Below, piece after piece: positions 1 to 6,510 of a DNA stretch of 7,610 nt. A model generated the notes under the pieces. It was given only the letters and a program-made list of their open reading frames with translations. It had not been told where the DNA came from and did not search any database. The stretch's first letter is position 1, and every line of letters starts with the position of its first letter. A program made the position numbers and the translations under genes. The stretch comes from Victivallales bacterium (GTDB taxonomy: Bacteria > Verrucomicrobiota > Lentisphaeria > Oligosphaerales > Oligosphaeraceae): contig CAAGGB010000301.1 in NCBI GenBank assembly GCA_900769285.1, positions 1 to 7,610 of the forward strand, given 5' to 3'.

Positions 1-15
1 GAGGAGGCCCTCCAG

Positions 16-2973
16 ATGCTGGAGGCACTCGGGCAGCTCGAGGCCGAGGAGGTCGACGAGATCGTCAAGTTGCCGGAGCCCAAGGCGCCCGAGGCCAACG
101 CGCAGACGCCTCCGCCGCGGCAGCAGCGCCTCCAGAACTTCATCGCCGACCTCCTCTACGGCCCCGACACCTGGCTGCATGACCAGACCTACCAGAAGCC
201 GGCCGTCCATGTCAAGGAGACCATCCGGCAGTACAGCGACATCCTCGCCGAGGTCATCAAGGACCGCACCCTCCTCGACCCCATGCCCGAGATGGTCCGC
301 ACCCGCTTCGGACAGGCCCTCGACGAGATGCTCGCCAAGCTCTTCCCGCCCGACAGGCGCGAGACGCTCGACGCCATGGACGCCAAGGCCCTTGCCTTGG
401 CCATCAAGGGCGTCCTCATGCTCAAGGGCGAGGACGACGAGGCCCTCGCCGGCATCGCCGCCAAGCTCGACGAGGTCGCCGCCCAGGCATGCGAGACCAT
501 CCAGGGCACCATCACCGAGCAGCTCCGCGACATCCTCGGCATCGAGGAGGACGGCATGCCGGAGGAGCCCGCCAACCTCGACGACTGGCTGAGCCAGAAC
601 GCCACCGACATCGACAGCAACGGCACCGGACGCTTCATCTCCACCGTCCTCTCCACCTATTTCACCAAGATGCAGCCCATCGACCAGCGGGCCATGCTCG
701 CCTCGGCCATGCGCAACAACCTCAACTTCACCGACCCCGACGCCATCGAGGCCAAGGCGCACCTCCTCGGCAGCGCCCTCAAGGGCGCCGGCCCGCTCCT
801 CCAGAAGCTGCTCCAGGGGCTGTCCACCGACAAGATGCCCAAGGCATTCGCCGAGGCGTTCAAGGACATGAAGAGCAAGCTGGCGCCCATCCCCGACCAC
901 ATCGTCAAGGCGCAGCTCCTCGACATCCGCAACCGCTCCAACGGGCGCATCACCAGCATCGAGGTGACCAAGGCGCTCGGCGCCGCCTCCGTCGGGCAGA
1001 CGTTCCTCTGCCGCATCCACACGACCGACGGCCCCAAGGAGGGCGTCGAGTGCGCCATCAAGCTGCTCCGTCCCGACGTCGCCAACCGCCTGAAGCGTGA
1101 GGTCGGCATCTTCACGGAGGCGGCCGCGTCCATCCCCGGCATGAAGAACACGTTTGCGGGTCAGTTGGCGCGCATCCAGGAGGAGCTGGATTTGACGATT
1201 GAGGCGCGCAACGTCCATGCGGGCTCGGTGTACAGCGAGGTGCTCAGCGACGTCTCGAGCATGCGCGTGAGCCCGCTGGCCACGCCGACCACGAATTGCC
1301 TGGTGCTGGAGAAGGCGCCGGGCGAGACGGTCGACCGCTATCTGGACGACGTCAAGCGGCAGGTCAAGGAGGCGCTGCTGCCCATCTGGAGCCGTGACGC
1401 CAACGGCAATCCGCAGGGCTCGATGGACGACCCCATCCTGGACGACCCGAGGCCGGAGAACTACTGCCATGTCTATGACCAACTGACGAGGCTGTACGAC
1501 CAGGTGCAGGCCCGCCAGCTCCATGTGCTGAACCTGGCGAACCGCTGGGTCACGGAGGGCCTCTACCAGGGCGGCTTCTACCACGGCGACTTGCACGCCG
1601 GCAACATCATGGTCACGGAGCACGGCGCCACGGCCATCGACTTCGGCAACGCCACGCGCCTCACCGAGGAGCAGCAGGTCGAGATCACCAAGATGTGCGC
1701 GGCGGCCTCCATCAAGAAGGCGTCCACGTTCTGCGACTCGTTCTACAACCTGCTCTCGCCCGAGGGCAAGCGCGAGTACGGCCAGCACCAGGCACAGTTC
1801 CGCGCCGTCGTCGAGCGCGTCTTCAGCATGGGCACGGTCAAGGAGTCGGGCCAGCGCATCGCCGTGGCCCTGAACGAGGCCCAGAAGCTGGGGCTGGAGC
1901 TGCCCGGGCCCATCTTCAACTTCTCGCAGTGCCAGATGCGCCTGCAGAACACCATCAAGTCCATGAACGACACCATGGACTTCCTCAAGGCCAAGATGAA
2001 GCAGGTCACTGATTCCCAGTTCTACGCCAGCCGCAACGTCAGCTCCCTCTCGTCCGACATGGCCACGCCCGAGGAGACCTGGCAGAAGTTCGAGACGCTC
2101 ATCAGGACCGGAACCCCTGCCGCCGTTCAGGAGGCGCGCGATCTCCTCGACTTCCTGCGCTCCAACGACGGCGGTGTCACCGGCGTCGCCGCGCTCCTGG
2201 AGCAGCGCGTCGAGCTGCTCCAGCAGGGCGAACAGGCGCTGGCCCAACGCGTCGTGGACCAGATTGAGGAGATCTTCCGCACGTCCATCGCCAAGCCCTT
2301 GCAGCCGTTGTGGATGGATCAGCTCCTGGAGCTGCCGCCCGAGGAGGGCCTCGCCAAGTTCAACGAGCACATCAGGCCCTTCCTGCCGCTCGTCCAGGTG
2401 AGCGACCAGCTCATCGACCTCTCCGAGCGGCTGCGGGACGGCGTCCTCGCGCACCAGCCCGCCGAGGAGACCGAGGCCATGCTGGCCGAGCTCAAGCCAC
2501 TCTTCATGCAGGGCAGCAGCCTCTACCGCATCCTCAACGAGAACACCGTCACCGGCGCCATCATCCAGGGCTTCCGCGACGTCTCCCCCGAGGGCGTCGA
2601 GGCGTTCGAGGCGCGCGCCCGCGTCATGTTCGAGGGCGACGACGGCCCCGAGCTGCGGCGGCTCTACGAGGACGCCCGACTCGCCCAGAACTCCGAGGCC
2701 ACCACACCCGAGGAGGTCGGCGAGCGCGAGCGCGCCTTCCTGGACGCCTACTTCCGCAAGCTGCGCCGGGCCACCGACCAGCTCGACCGCAACCTGGGCA
2801 AGAACGGCGGCCGCTCCGAGAACGGCACCTTCTTCACCGCCATGTCCGATGTCCTCAAGGCCAACTCAAAGGTCGCCCTCGGACGCATCGGCTGGTTCAC
2901 CGCCTTCGTCCACCGCAACGACTTCGACGACGACGACAGCAGCAACAGCAACGGCAACCACAGCGGCAACTGA
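16..2973 (+). CDS. Large ABC1/UbiB-like atypical kinase-domain protein; candidate secreted effector
   Basis: The protein is about 985 residues, numbered here from the ATG at 16. The core matches the ABC1/ADCK/UbiB atypical kinase family. It has a KxGQ-like element K264-L-L-Q267 (Gly lost), an Ala-rich nucleotide loop ALGAASVGQTF at 320-330, a VAIK-type lysine K349 (CAIKLL), the helix motif EELDLTIEARN at 389-399, a hinge around LEK 431-433, a catalytic loop HGDLHAGN 523-530 (D525, N530) and a DFG at 542-544. All catalytic residues are present, so activity is plausible. Between hinge and catalytic loop there are about 90 residues, roughly twice the UbiB spacing. About 250 N-terminal and 430 C-terminal residues are helical, charged and unrecognised. 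UbiB is about 550 residues with C-terminal membrane helices; none are evident here. The tail is Asp/Ser/Asn-rich low complexity. ATG 16 has GAGGAGG 8 nt upstream, but the frame is open to base 1, so the true start may lie outside. The CesT-like gene just downstream suggests a chaperoned, possibly secreted substrate (inference). The family call is sure; the role is not. Confidence 0.85.
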   Translation: MLEALGQLEAEEVDEIVKLPEPKAPEANAQTPPPRQQRLQNFIADLLYGPDTWLHDQTYQKPAVHVKETIRQYSDILAEVIKDRTLLDPMPEMVRTRFGQALDEMLAKLFPPDRRETLDAMDAKALALAIKGVLMLKGEDDEALAGIAAKLDEVAAQACETIQGTITEQLRDILGIEEDGMPEEPANLDDWLSQNATDIDSNGTGRFISTVLSTYFTKMQPIDQRAMLASAMRNNLNFTDPDAIEAKAHLLGSALKGAGPLLQKLLQGLSTDKMPKAFAEAFKDMKSKLAPIPDHIVKAQLLDIRNRSNGRITSIEVTKALGAASVGQTFLCRIHTTDGPKEGVECAIKLLRPDVANRLKREVGIFTEAAASIPGMKNTFAGQLARIQEELDLTIEARNVHAGSVYSEVLSDVSSMRVSPLATPTTNCLVLEKAPGETVDRYLDDVKRQVKEALLPIWSRDANGNPQGSMDDPILDDPRPENYCHVYDQLTRLYDQVQARQLHVLNLANRWVTEGLYQGGFYHGDLHAGNIMVTEHGATAIDFGNATRLTEEQQVEITKMCAAASIKKASTFCDSFYNLLSPEGKREYGQHQAQFRAVVERVFSMGTVKESGQRIAVALNEAQKLGLELPGPIFNFSQCQMRLQNTIKSMNDTMDFLKAKMKQVTDSQFYASRNVSSLSSDMATPEETWQKFETLIRTGTPAAVQEARDLLDFLRSNDGGVTGVAALLEQRVELLQQGEQALAQRVVDQIEEIFRTSIAKPLQPLWMDQLLELPPEEGLAKFNEHIRPFLPLVQVSDQLIDLSERLRDGVLAHQPAEETEAMLAELKPLFMQGSSLYRILNENTVTGAIIQGFRDVSPEGVEAFEARARVMFEGDDGPELRRLYEDARLAQNSEATTPEEVGERERAFLDAYFRKLRRATDQLDRNLGKNGGRSENGTFFTAMSDVLKANSKVALGRIGWFTAFVHRNDFDDDDSSNSNGNHSGN

Positions 2974-2984
2974 GCCAGGCCCCA

Positions 2985-3018
2985 CGTGGCGGGCCGCCTC
3001 CCCAGGCGGCCCGCCATG
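2985..3018 (+). terminator. Strong GC hairpin between kinase and chaperone genes
   Basis: Arms 2988-2999 and 3004-3015 are perfect 12-bp complements (GGCGGGCCGCCT / AGGCGGCCCGCC) around a CCCC loop. The stem extends to about 15 bp (2985-3018) with one G-U pair. It starts 12 nt after the stop of the kinase gene. No clean T-run follows; the downstream bases are pyrimidine-rich (CCGTCTTCTTCCCC). It could be a weak or Rho-assisted terminator, an attenuator between two cotranscribed genes, or an mRNA 3'-end stabiliser. The hairpin is certain; its function is not. Confidence 0.6.
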
Positions 3019-3071
3019 GTGCCTTGCACCGTCTTCTTCCCCTCCTCACAGAACTCTTCCCAGGACCCCCT

Positions 3072-3578
3072 ATGATGACCTTCGATGAACTGCTGAAGGC
3101 GTTGGGCGACCAGCTCGGCGTCGAGCTGCCCCAGGACGACGGCACCTGCGCCCTTCAGGTCGACGGCATGGACGTCTATATCCACCATCTCGCTCCGGCC
3201 GACCTCCTGCTCCTGGACGCCGAGGTCGGCGCTCCCCCGCCACAGGGACTCGACGGACTCCACCAGGCCATGCTCAACGCCAACTACCTCCACGCCGGCA
3301 CCGGCGCCGCCATCCTCTCGCGCAAGTCCGACGACGGCACCTACCATCTCCAGCAGACCGACTGGCTCGGACGCCTCGACGGCGAGTCCCTCGCCGACGC
3401 CCTCGAACGCTTCATCGACACCCTCGAGATGTGGCGCCGGCTCCTCGCCGACTACCGCGAGCACACCGCACACGACGACGATGACGACGATGCCCCCGAG
3501 GACAGCCACCCGTCGGCAGCCGACCCCCTCGGCCCCGCCGACCTCGGCTCCTTCACCGGCGGCTTCCTCCGCGTCTGA
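3072..3578 (+). CDS. CesT/YbjN-fold small protein, putative type III secretion chaperone
   Basis: The protein is 168 residues, in the CesT/SycE size range with an added tail. The order of elements matches the family: an N-terminal helix MMTFDELLKALGDQLG, a strand CALQVDGMDVYIHHL, a strand LLLLDAEVG, a proline turn (GAPPPQG), the helix LDGLHQAMLNANYL, the hallmark turn GTGAAILS, a strand TYHLQQTDWL, and a final amphipathic helix SLADALERFIDTLEMWRRLL. These proteins are small acidic dimers in the cytosol that bind the N-terminal part of type III substrates and keep them secretion-competent. Unusual additions are a six-Asp run at residues 135-140 and a C-terminal tail ending GSFTGGFLRV. Two adjacent ATGs (3072, 3075) follow AGGA at 3062-3065, so either could be used. 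It lies 98 bp behind the large kinase gene, the typical position of a cognate chaperone. YbjN-type proteins share this fold without being secretion chaperones, so the fold call is stronger than the function. Confidence 0.72.
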   Translation: MMTFDELLKALGDQLGVELPQDDGTCALQVDGMDVYIHHLAPADLLLLDAEVGAPPPQGLDGLHQAMLNANYLHAGTGAAILSRKSDDGTYHLQQTDWLGRLDGESLADALERFIDTLEMWRRLLADYREHTAHDDDDDDAPEDSHPSAADPLGPADLGSFTGGFLRV

Positions 3579-3593
3579 GACAACTCGTTTTAC

Positions 3594-3632
3594 CGGCCTG
3601 TCCGCTCCTCATCGCGGACAGGCCGTTTTTTT
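3594..3632 (+). terminator. Rho-independent terminator of the kinase-chaperone unit
   Basis: A perfect 12-bp stem (CGGCCTGTCCGC at 3594-3605, GCGGACAGGCCG at 3614-3625) has an 8-nt loop TCCTCATC and runs directly into seven Ts (3626-3632). It starts 15 nt after the chaperone stop. On the opposite strand the stem is followed by GTAAAACG, not a T-run, so it should act only on rightward transcription. It insulates the convergent methyltransferase gene, whose stop is at 3649. Confidence 0.93.
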
Positions 3633-3648
3633 CTGTAAGGAGATCCGT

Positions 3649-4494
3649 TCAGATGCTCCGTGAGTCGGCGACGGCGCCGGTGTCCTGGACGATGCCGGCG
3701 GCGAGTCGCTGACGCAGGACCTCGTAGAGGAGGAGCGTGGTGGCGGTCGCGACGTTGAGGGAGTCGGCCTCGCCCATCATGGGCAGCCGCACCTGGATGT
3801 CCGCCTCGTCCATCCACAGCGGCGACAGGCCGAACTGCTCGGCTCCGACGACGATGGCGAGCGGGACGGTCATGTCGACATCCGTGTAGAGGTGGTCCGT
3901 GTGGGGTGTGGCGGCGAGGATGTGGATGCCGCGTCGGCGGAGCCACTGGAGCGTCTCCTGGCTGGTGGCCTCGGCGATGTTCAGCGTGAAGAGGTTGCCG
4001 GTGCTGGCGCGGACCACATTGGGGTTGTAGAGGTCGGTGCGCGGGTCGCAGACGACGAGGCCGTCGACGCCGGCGGCGTCCGAGGAGCGCATCATGGTGC
4101 CGAGGTTGCCGGGCTTCTCAATCTGCTCGGCGACGAGGTAGAAGGGCGGACGCTCGCCCTGCGGCAGATGGTCGAGCCCATGGTGAATCTGCGGCCCGAT
4201 GCCGAGAAGGCCCTCGGGACGGTCGCGGTACGCCATCTTGACGAACGCCTCACGCCCGACCTGGAACAGCTTGGCGCCGCGGCGGCAGATCTCCGCGATG
4301 AGCGCCGGCTCGTTCGTGCCCTGGAACAGCTCCGGGCAGATGAACAGCTCCTCCACCGGATAGTGGCCGGCCATCGCCCGCGTCAGAGCCCGGAAGCCCT
4401 CGATAAGCACTTTCTGCGAGGCGTCACGGTCGCGGCGGTCCCGCCACTTGGCCACCTGCTTCACCTTCGGGTTCTGAAGGCTGCTCAACAACAC
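3649..4494 (-). CDS. TrmH/SpoU-family RNA 2'-O-ribose methyltransferase
   Basis: This SPOUT-class enzyme transfers a methyl group from S-adenosylmethionine to a ribose 2'-OH of tRNA or rRNA. It is 281 residues from the GTG used here. The N-terminal substrate-binding domain covers about residues 1-100 (SSLQNPKVKQVAKWRDR, KVLIEGFRALTRAM). SPOUT motif 1 is EKPGNLGTMMRSSDAAG (126-142), with N130 and the catalytic-type R136. Next comes VRASTGNLF (161-169). Motif 2 is IVVGAEQFGLS (214-224) and motif 3 is RLPMMGEADSLNVATA (236-251), with S245 and N247. Together these build the knotted cofactor site. The family start normally lies just before SSLQNPK, which here means GTG 4494, TTG 4491 or TTG 4488; TTG 4512 is also possible. 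ATG 4596 would add 34 residues unlike the family and would lie about 8 nt from the likely promoter -10. The substrate RNA cannot be told from sequence: RlmB-, TrmH- and TsnR-like members share these motifs. Monocistronic on this strand within the window. Confidence 0.93.
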   Translation of the reverse strand: MLLSSLQNPKVKQVAKWRDRRDRDASQKVLIEGFRALTRAMAGHYPVEELFICPELFQGTNEPALIAEICRRGAKLFQVGREAFVKMAYRDRPEGLLGIGPQIHHGLDHLPQGERPPFYLVAEQIEKPGNLGTMMRSSDAAGVDGLVVCDPRTDLYNPNVVRASTGNLFTLNIAEATSQETLQWLRRRGIHILAATPHTDHLYTDVDMTVPLAIVVGAEQFGLSPLWMDEADIQVRLPMMGEADSLNVATATTLLLYEVLRQRLAAGIVQDTGAVADSRSI

Positions 4495-4496
4495 TG

Positions 4497-4525
4497 CTCC
4501 TGGATAGTCCAACGCCTCTGCTCCT
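4497..4525 (-). promoter_or_regulatory. Two Shine-Dalgarno sites deciding the methyltransferase start
   Basis: On the minus strand AGGAG occurs at 4525-4521 and again at 4501-4497. The first is 8 nt before TTG 4512. The second is 2 nt before GTG 4494 (too close), 5 nt before TTG 4491 and 8 nt before TTG 4488. No ATG has a comparable site. The gene therefore probably starts at a TTG or GTG near 4512-4488, giving a protein of 279-287 residues. Confidence 0.55.
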
Positions 4526-4603
4526 GTCTTGGTGTCCCTGTCTGAACGGCATTGCCGCCACACGCCCACGACCCATTCGGGCGGACGCGACGGCATCCCC
4601 ACT

Positions 4604-4631
4604 AATATAAAAGCGGGCGCCACGCCCGCAA
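4604..4631 (-). promoter_or_regulatory. Candidate promoter for the methyltransferase gene, with embedded palindrome
   Basis: On the minus strand TTGCGG (4631-4626) and TATATT (4609-4604) are separated by 16 nt, a sigma-70-like layout in otherwise AT-poor DNA. Initiation would fall near 4597-4600, about 85-110 nt before the proposed starts. The spacer contains the palindrome GCGGGCG-CCA-CGCCCGC (4613-4629). Read on the minus strand, this stem runs into TTTTATATTA, so the same bases also resemble a short intrinsic terminator. Either an operator or a terminator is possible. Confidence 0.5.
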
Positions 4632-4667
4632 GTGCGCCGCATACGCCAAAAATCGCCGCCGACGACC

Positions 4668-4695
4668 GCGACAGACGCCGCCACGGGCTTATATT
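4668..4695 (+). promoter_or_regulatory. Candidate promoter for ygiQ and the pilus ATPase gene
   Basis: GCGACA (4668-4673) and TATATT (4690-4695) are separated by 16 nt. The -10 context TTATATTA (4689-4696) is identical to the one on the opposite strand at 4610-4603. The -35 is a 4/6 match to TTGACA. Initiation near 4702 would give a leader of about 57 nt. The -10 sits in the loop of a small stem (GGGCT 4685-4689, AGCCC 4698-4702). Confidence 0.5.
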
Positions 4696-4758
4696 ACAGC
4701 CCAGAACCAAGGCAGGCGCCAGACCACACACCAGAGCACAGCAGGAGGAATCACGGCA

Positions 4759-6510
4759 ATGCCGAACCGGCAGCAGGCAGCGGACAGAGACAGAGGCAGA
4801 CGCACCGACGCGGCGCGCTGGCTGCCCACCACCCCGGACGAGATGCGCGCGCGCGGCTGGGACGAGCTCGACGTCCTCCTCGTCTCCGGCGACGCCTACA
4901 TCGACCACCCATCGTTCGGCATCCCGCTCCTCGGACGCTGGCTCGAGCACCACGGGTACCGCGTCGGCATCGTCGCCCAGCCGCGCTGGGACCGCCCCGA
5001 CGACATCGTCCGCATGGGGCGCCCGCGGCTCTTCTGCGGCATCTCGGCCGGCTCCCTCGACTCCATGCTCTGCCACTACACGGCGTTCCGCAAGAAGCGC
5101 CACGACGACGCCTACACGCCGGGCGGCGTCGCCGGCGCCCGTCCCAACCGCGCCACCATCGTCTACGCCAACCTCGTCCGTGCGGCGTTCCCCGGGCTGC
5201 CCGTCACGCTGGGCGGCGTCGAGGCATCCCTGCGCAAGCTGGCCCACTACGACTTCTGGACGGACGCCCTTCGCCGCTCGCTGCTGTTCGACGCGAAGGC
5301 CGACCTCATCCACTACGGCATGGGCGAGCGCTCCATCCTGGAGGTCGCGCGGCGCCTGGAGGCGGGCGAGCCCCTCACCGGCATCCCCGGCACCGCCTGG
5401 CTCGCCGCCGACCCGCAGGACGCGCAGCAGCTCCCCTCCTACGAGGAGCTGCTCGCCGACCGCACGCTGCTGGTCAAGGCGACGCGCGAGGCGGAGCACC
5501 ATGTCCACCGCGCCGAGGGGCGGCTCGCCCAGCGCCACGGCCAGCGCTTCGTCATCGTCGAGCCGCCGGCGGCGCCGCTGACGACGGCGGAGATGGACGA
5601 GCTGTACGCGCTGCCGTTCGTGCGCGACCAGCATCCGTCCTACCGCGAGCGCATCCCCGCCCTGGACATGATACGGTGGAGCGTGACGGCCGTCCGGGGC
5701 TGCGGCGGCTCATGCTCGTTCTGCTCGATTGCCCAGCATCAGGGACGCCGGCTGACGTCGCGTTCGGAGGCGTCCATCCTGAAGGAGGTCGGGGAGCTGA
5801 CCCGGACGCCCGGCTGGAAGGGCACCGTCTCGGATGTCGGCGGCCCGACGGCGAACCTTTGGGGAGCATCCTGCCGCATCGGCGCCGATGGCTGCCGGCG
5901 CGCCTCCTGCATGGCACCCACGCTCTGCCCGAACCTCGTCCTCGACCAGACGCGCTTCCTGCGGCTGCTGCGCCAGGTGCGTGGCCTCCCGGGCGTCCGG
6001 CACGTCGGCATCGCCTCGGGCATCCGCCACGACGCGGCGCTGCGTGACCCGGAGTTCATGGCGGGGCTGGTCGGCGAGTTCACGCCGGGGCACCTCAAGC
6101 TGGCGCCCGAGCATTGCCACGACCGTGTGCTGACGCTGATGCGGAAGCCGTCGTTCTCGGTGTTCGAGGAGTTTCTAGCGGCGTTCGAGCGGCTGTCGGC
6201 GCGCTTTGGTCGGCGGCAGTTCGTGGTGCCGTACATCATCTCGGCGTTCCCGGGGTGCACGATGGCGGACATGCGGGCCTGCGCGGACTGGTTCCACCGT
6301 CAGGGCTGGCAGCCGCAGCAGGTTCAGTGCTTCATCCCGACGCCGGGGACGATGGCGACGGCGATGTACTACGGACAGTGTGACGCGGACGGCCGGCCGC
6401 TCCAGGTGGCCACCACCGACCGCGAGCGCCTCGAGCAGCACGGGCTGCTGTTCCGGGACGCCGAGAGGCAGCGCAACGGCAGCCCAAGGAGGGGCGGCAG
6501 ACGGCCATGA
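4759..6510 (+). CDS. ygiQ: YgiQ-family (UPF0313) radical SAM protein, short C-terminus
   Basis: The protein is 583 residues. ATG 4759 follows AGGAGG (4743-4748) by 10 nt. The N-terminal B12-binding-like region has DVLLVSGDAYIDHPSFG (38-54) and LGGVEASLRK (about 151-159), both typical of YgiQ. The radical SAM cluster motif is RGCGGSCSFCS, with C315, C319 and C322 (CX3CX2C) expected to hold a [4Fe-4S] cluster and S-adenosylmethionine. Family blocks follow: QGRRLTSRSEASILKE (to about 343), SDVGGPTANLWG (358-369), a second cysteine set C379/C384/C390 (GCRRASCMAPTLCPN), and LAPEH (448-452). The radical-generating chemistry is certain from family; the reaction and substrate are not known. Escherichia coli YgiQ is about 740 residues, whereas this one ends soon after the PTPGTMATAMYYG block, so the usual C-terminal extension (DUF3362 type) is missing. 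Its last bases overlap the next start as ATGA, implying translational coupling. Codon third positions shift from C-rich to G-rich after about 5580. Confidence 0.95.
   Translation: MPNRQQAADRDRGRRTDAARWLPTTPDEMRARGWDELDVLLVSGDAYIDHPSFGIPLLGRWLEHHGYRVGIVAQPRWDRPDDIVRMGRPRLFCGISAGSLDSMLCHYTAFRKKRHDDAYTPGGVAGARPNRATIVYANLVRAAFPGLPVTLGGVEASLRKLAHYDFWTDALRRSLLFDAKADLIHYGMGERSILEVARRLEAGEPLTGIPGTAWLAADPQDAQQLPSYEELLADRTLLVKATREAEHHVHRAEGRLAQRHGQRFVIVEPPAAPLTTAEMDELYALPFVRDQHPSYRERIPALDMIRWSVTAVRGCGGSCSFCSIAQHQGRRLTSRSEASILKEVGELTRTPGWKGTVSDVGGPTANLWGASCRIGADGCRRASCMAPTLCPNLVLDQTRFLRLLRQVRGLPGVRHVGIASGIRHDAALRDPEFMAGLVGEFTPGHLKLAPEHCHDRVLTLMRKPSFSVFEEFLAAFERLSARFGRRQFVVPYIISAFPGCTMADMRACADWFHRQGWQPQQVQCFIPTPGTMATAMYYGQCDADGRPLQVATTDRERLEQHGLLFRDAERQRNGSPRRGGRRP

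Noticed and set aside
2310..3071. Plus-strand frame running upstream of and into the chaperone-like gene
   Set aside because: It overlaps the kinase gene in another frame and gives Arg/Pro/His-rich shadow sequence. The recognisable protein begins at the ATG pair at 3072/3075.
2748..3509. Minus-strand 253-residue open frame across the end of the kinase and the chaperone-like gene
   Set aside because: It is antisense to two recognised genes and to both parts of their intergenic hairpin, with Val/Gly-rich shadow composition and no motif.
3638..3712. AAGGAG followed by ATG 3653 and a 19-codon frame after the terminator
   Set aside because: The site looks good, but the frame is tiny, antisense to the methyltransferase 3' end, and sits directly behind a terminator with no promoter seen.
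4497..5634. Long minus-strand open frame extending the methyltransferase gene to over 600 residues
   Set aside because: The added part is antisense to ygiQ, has low-complexity Val/Arg/Gly/Ala-rich sequence and no family similarity. High GC leaves such frames open by chance.
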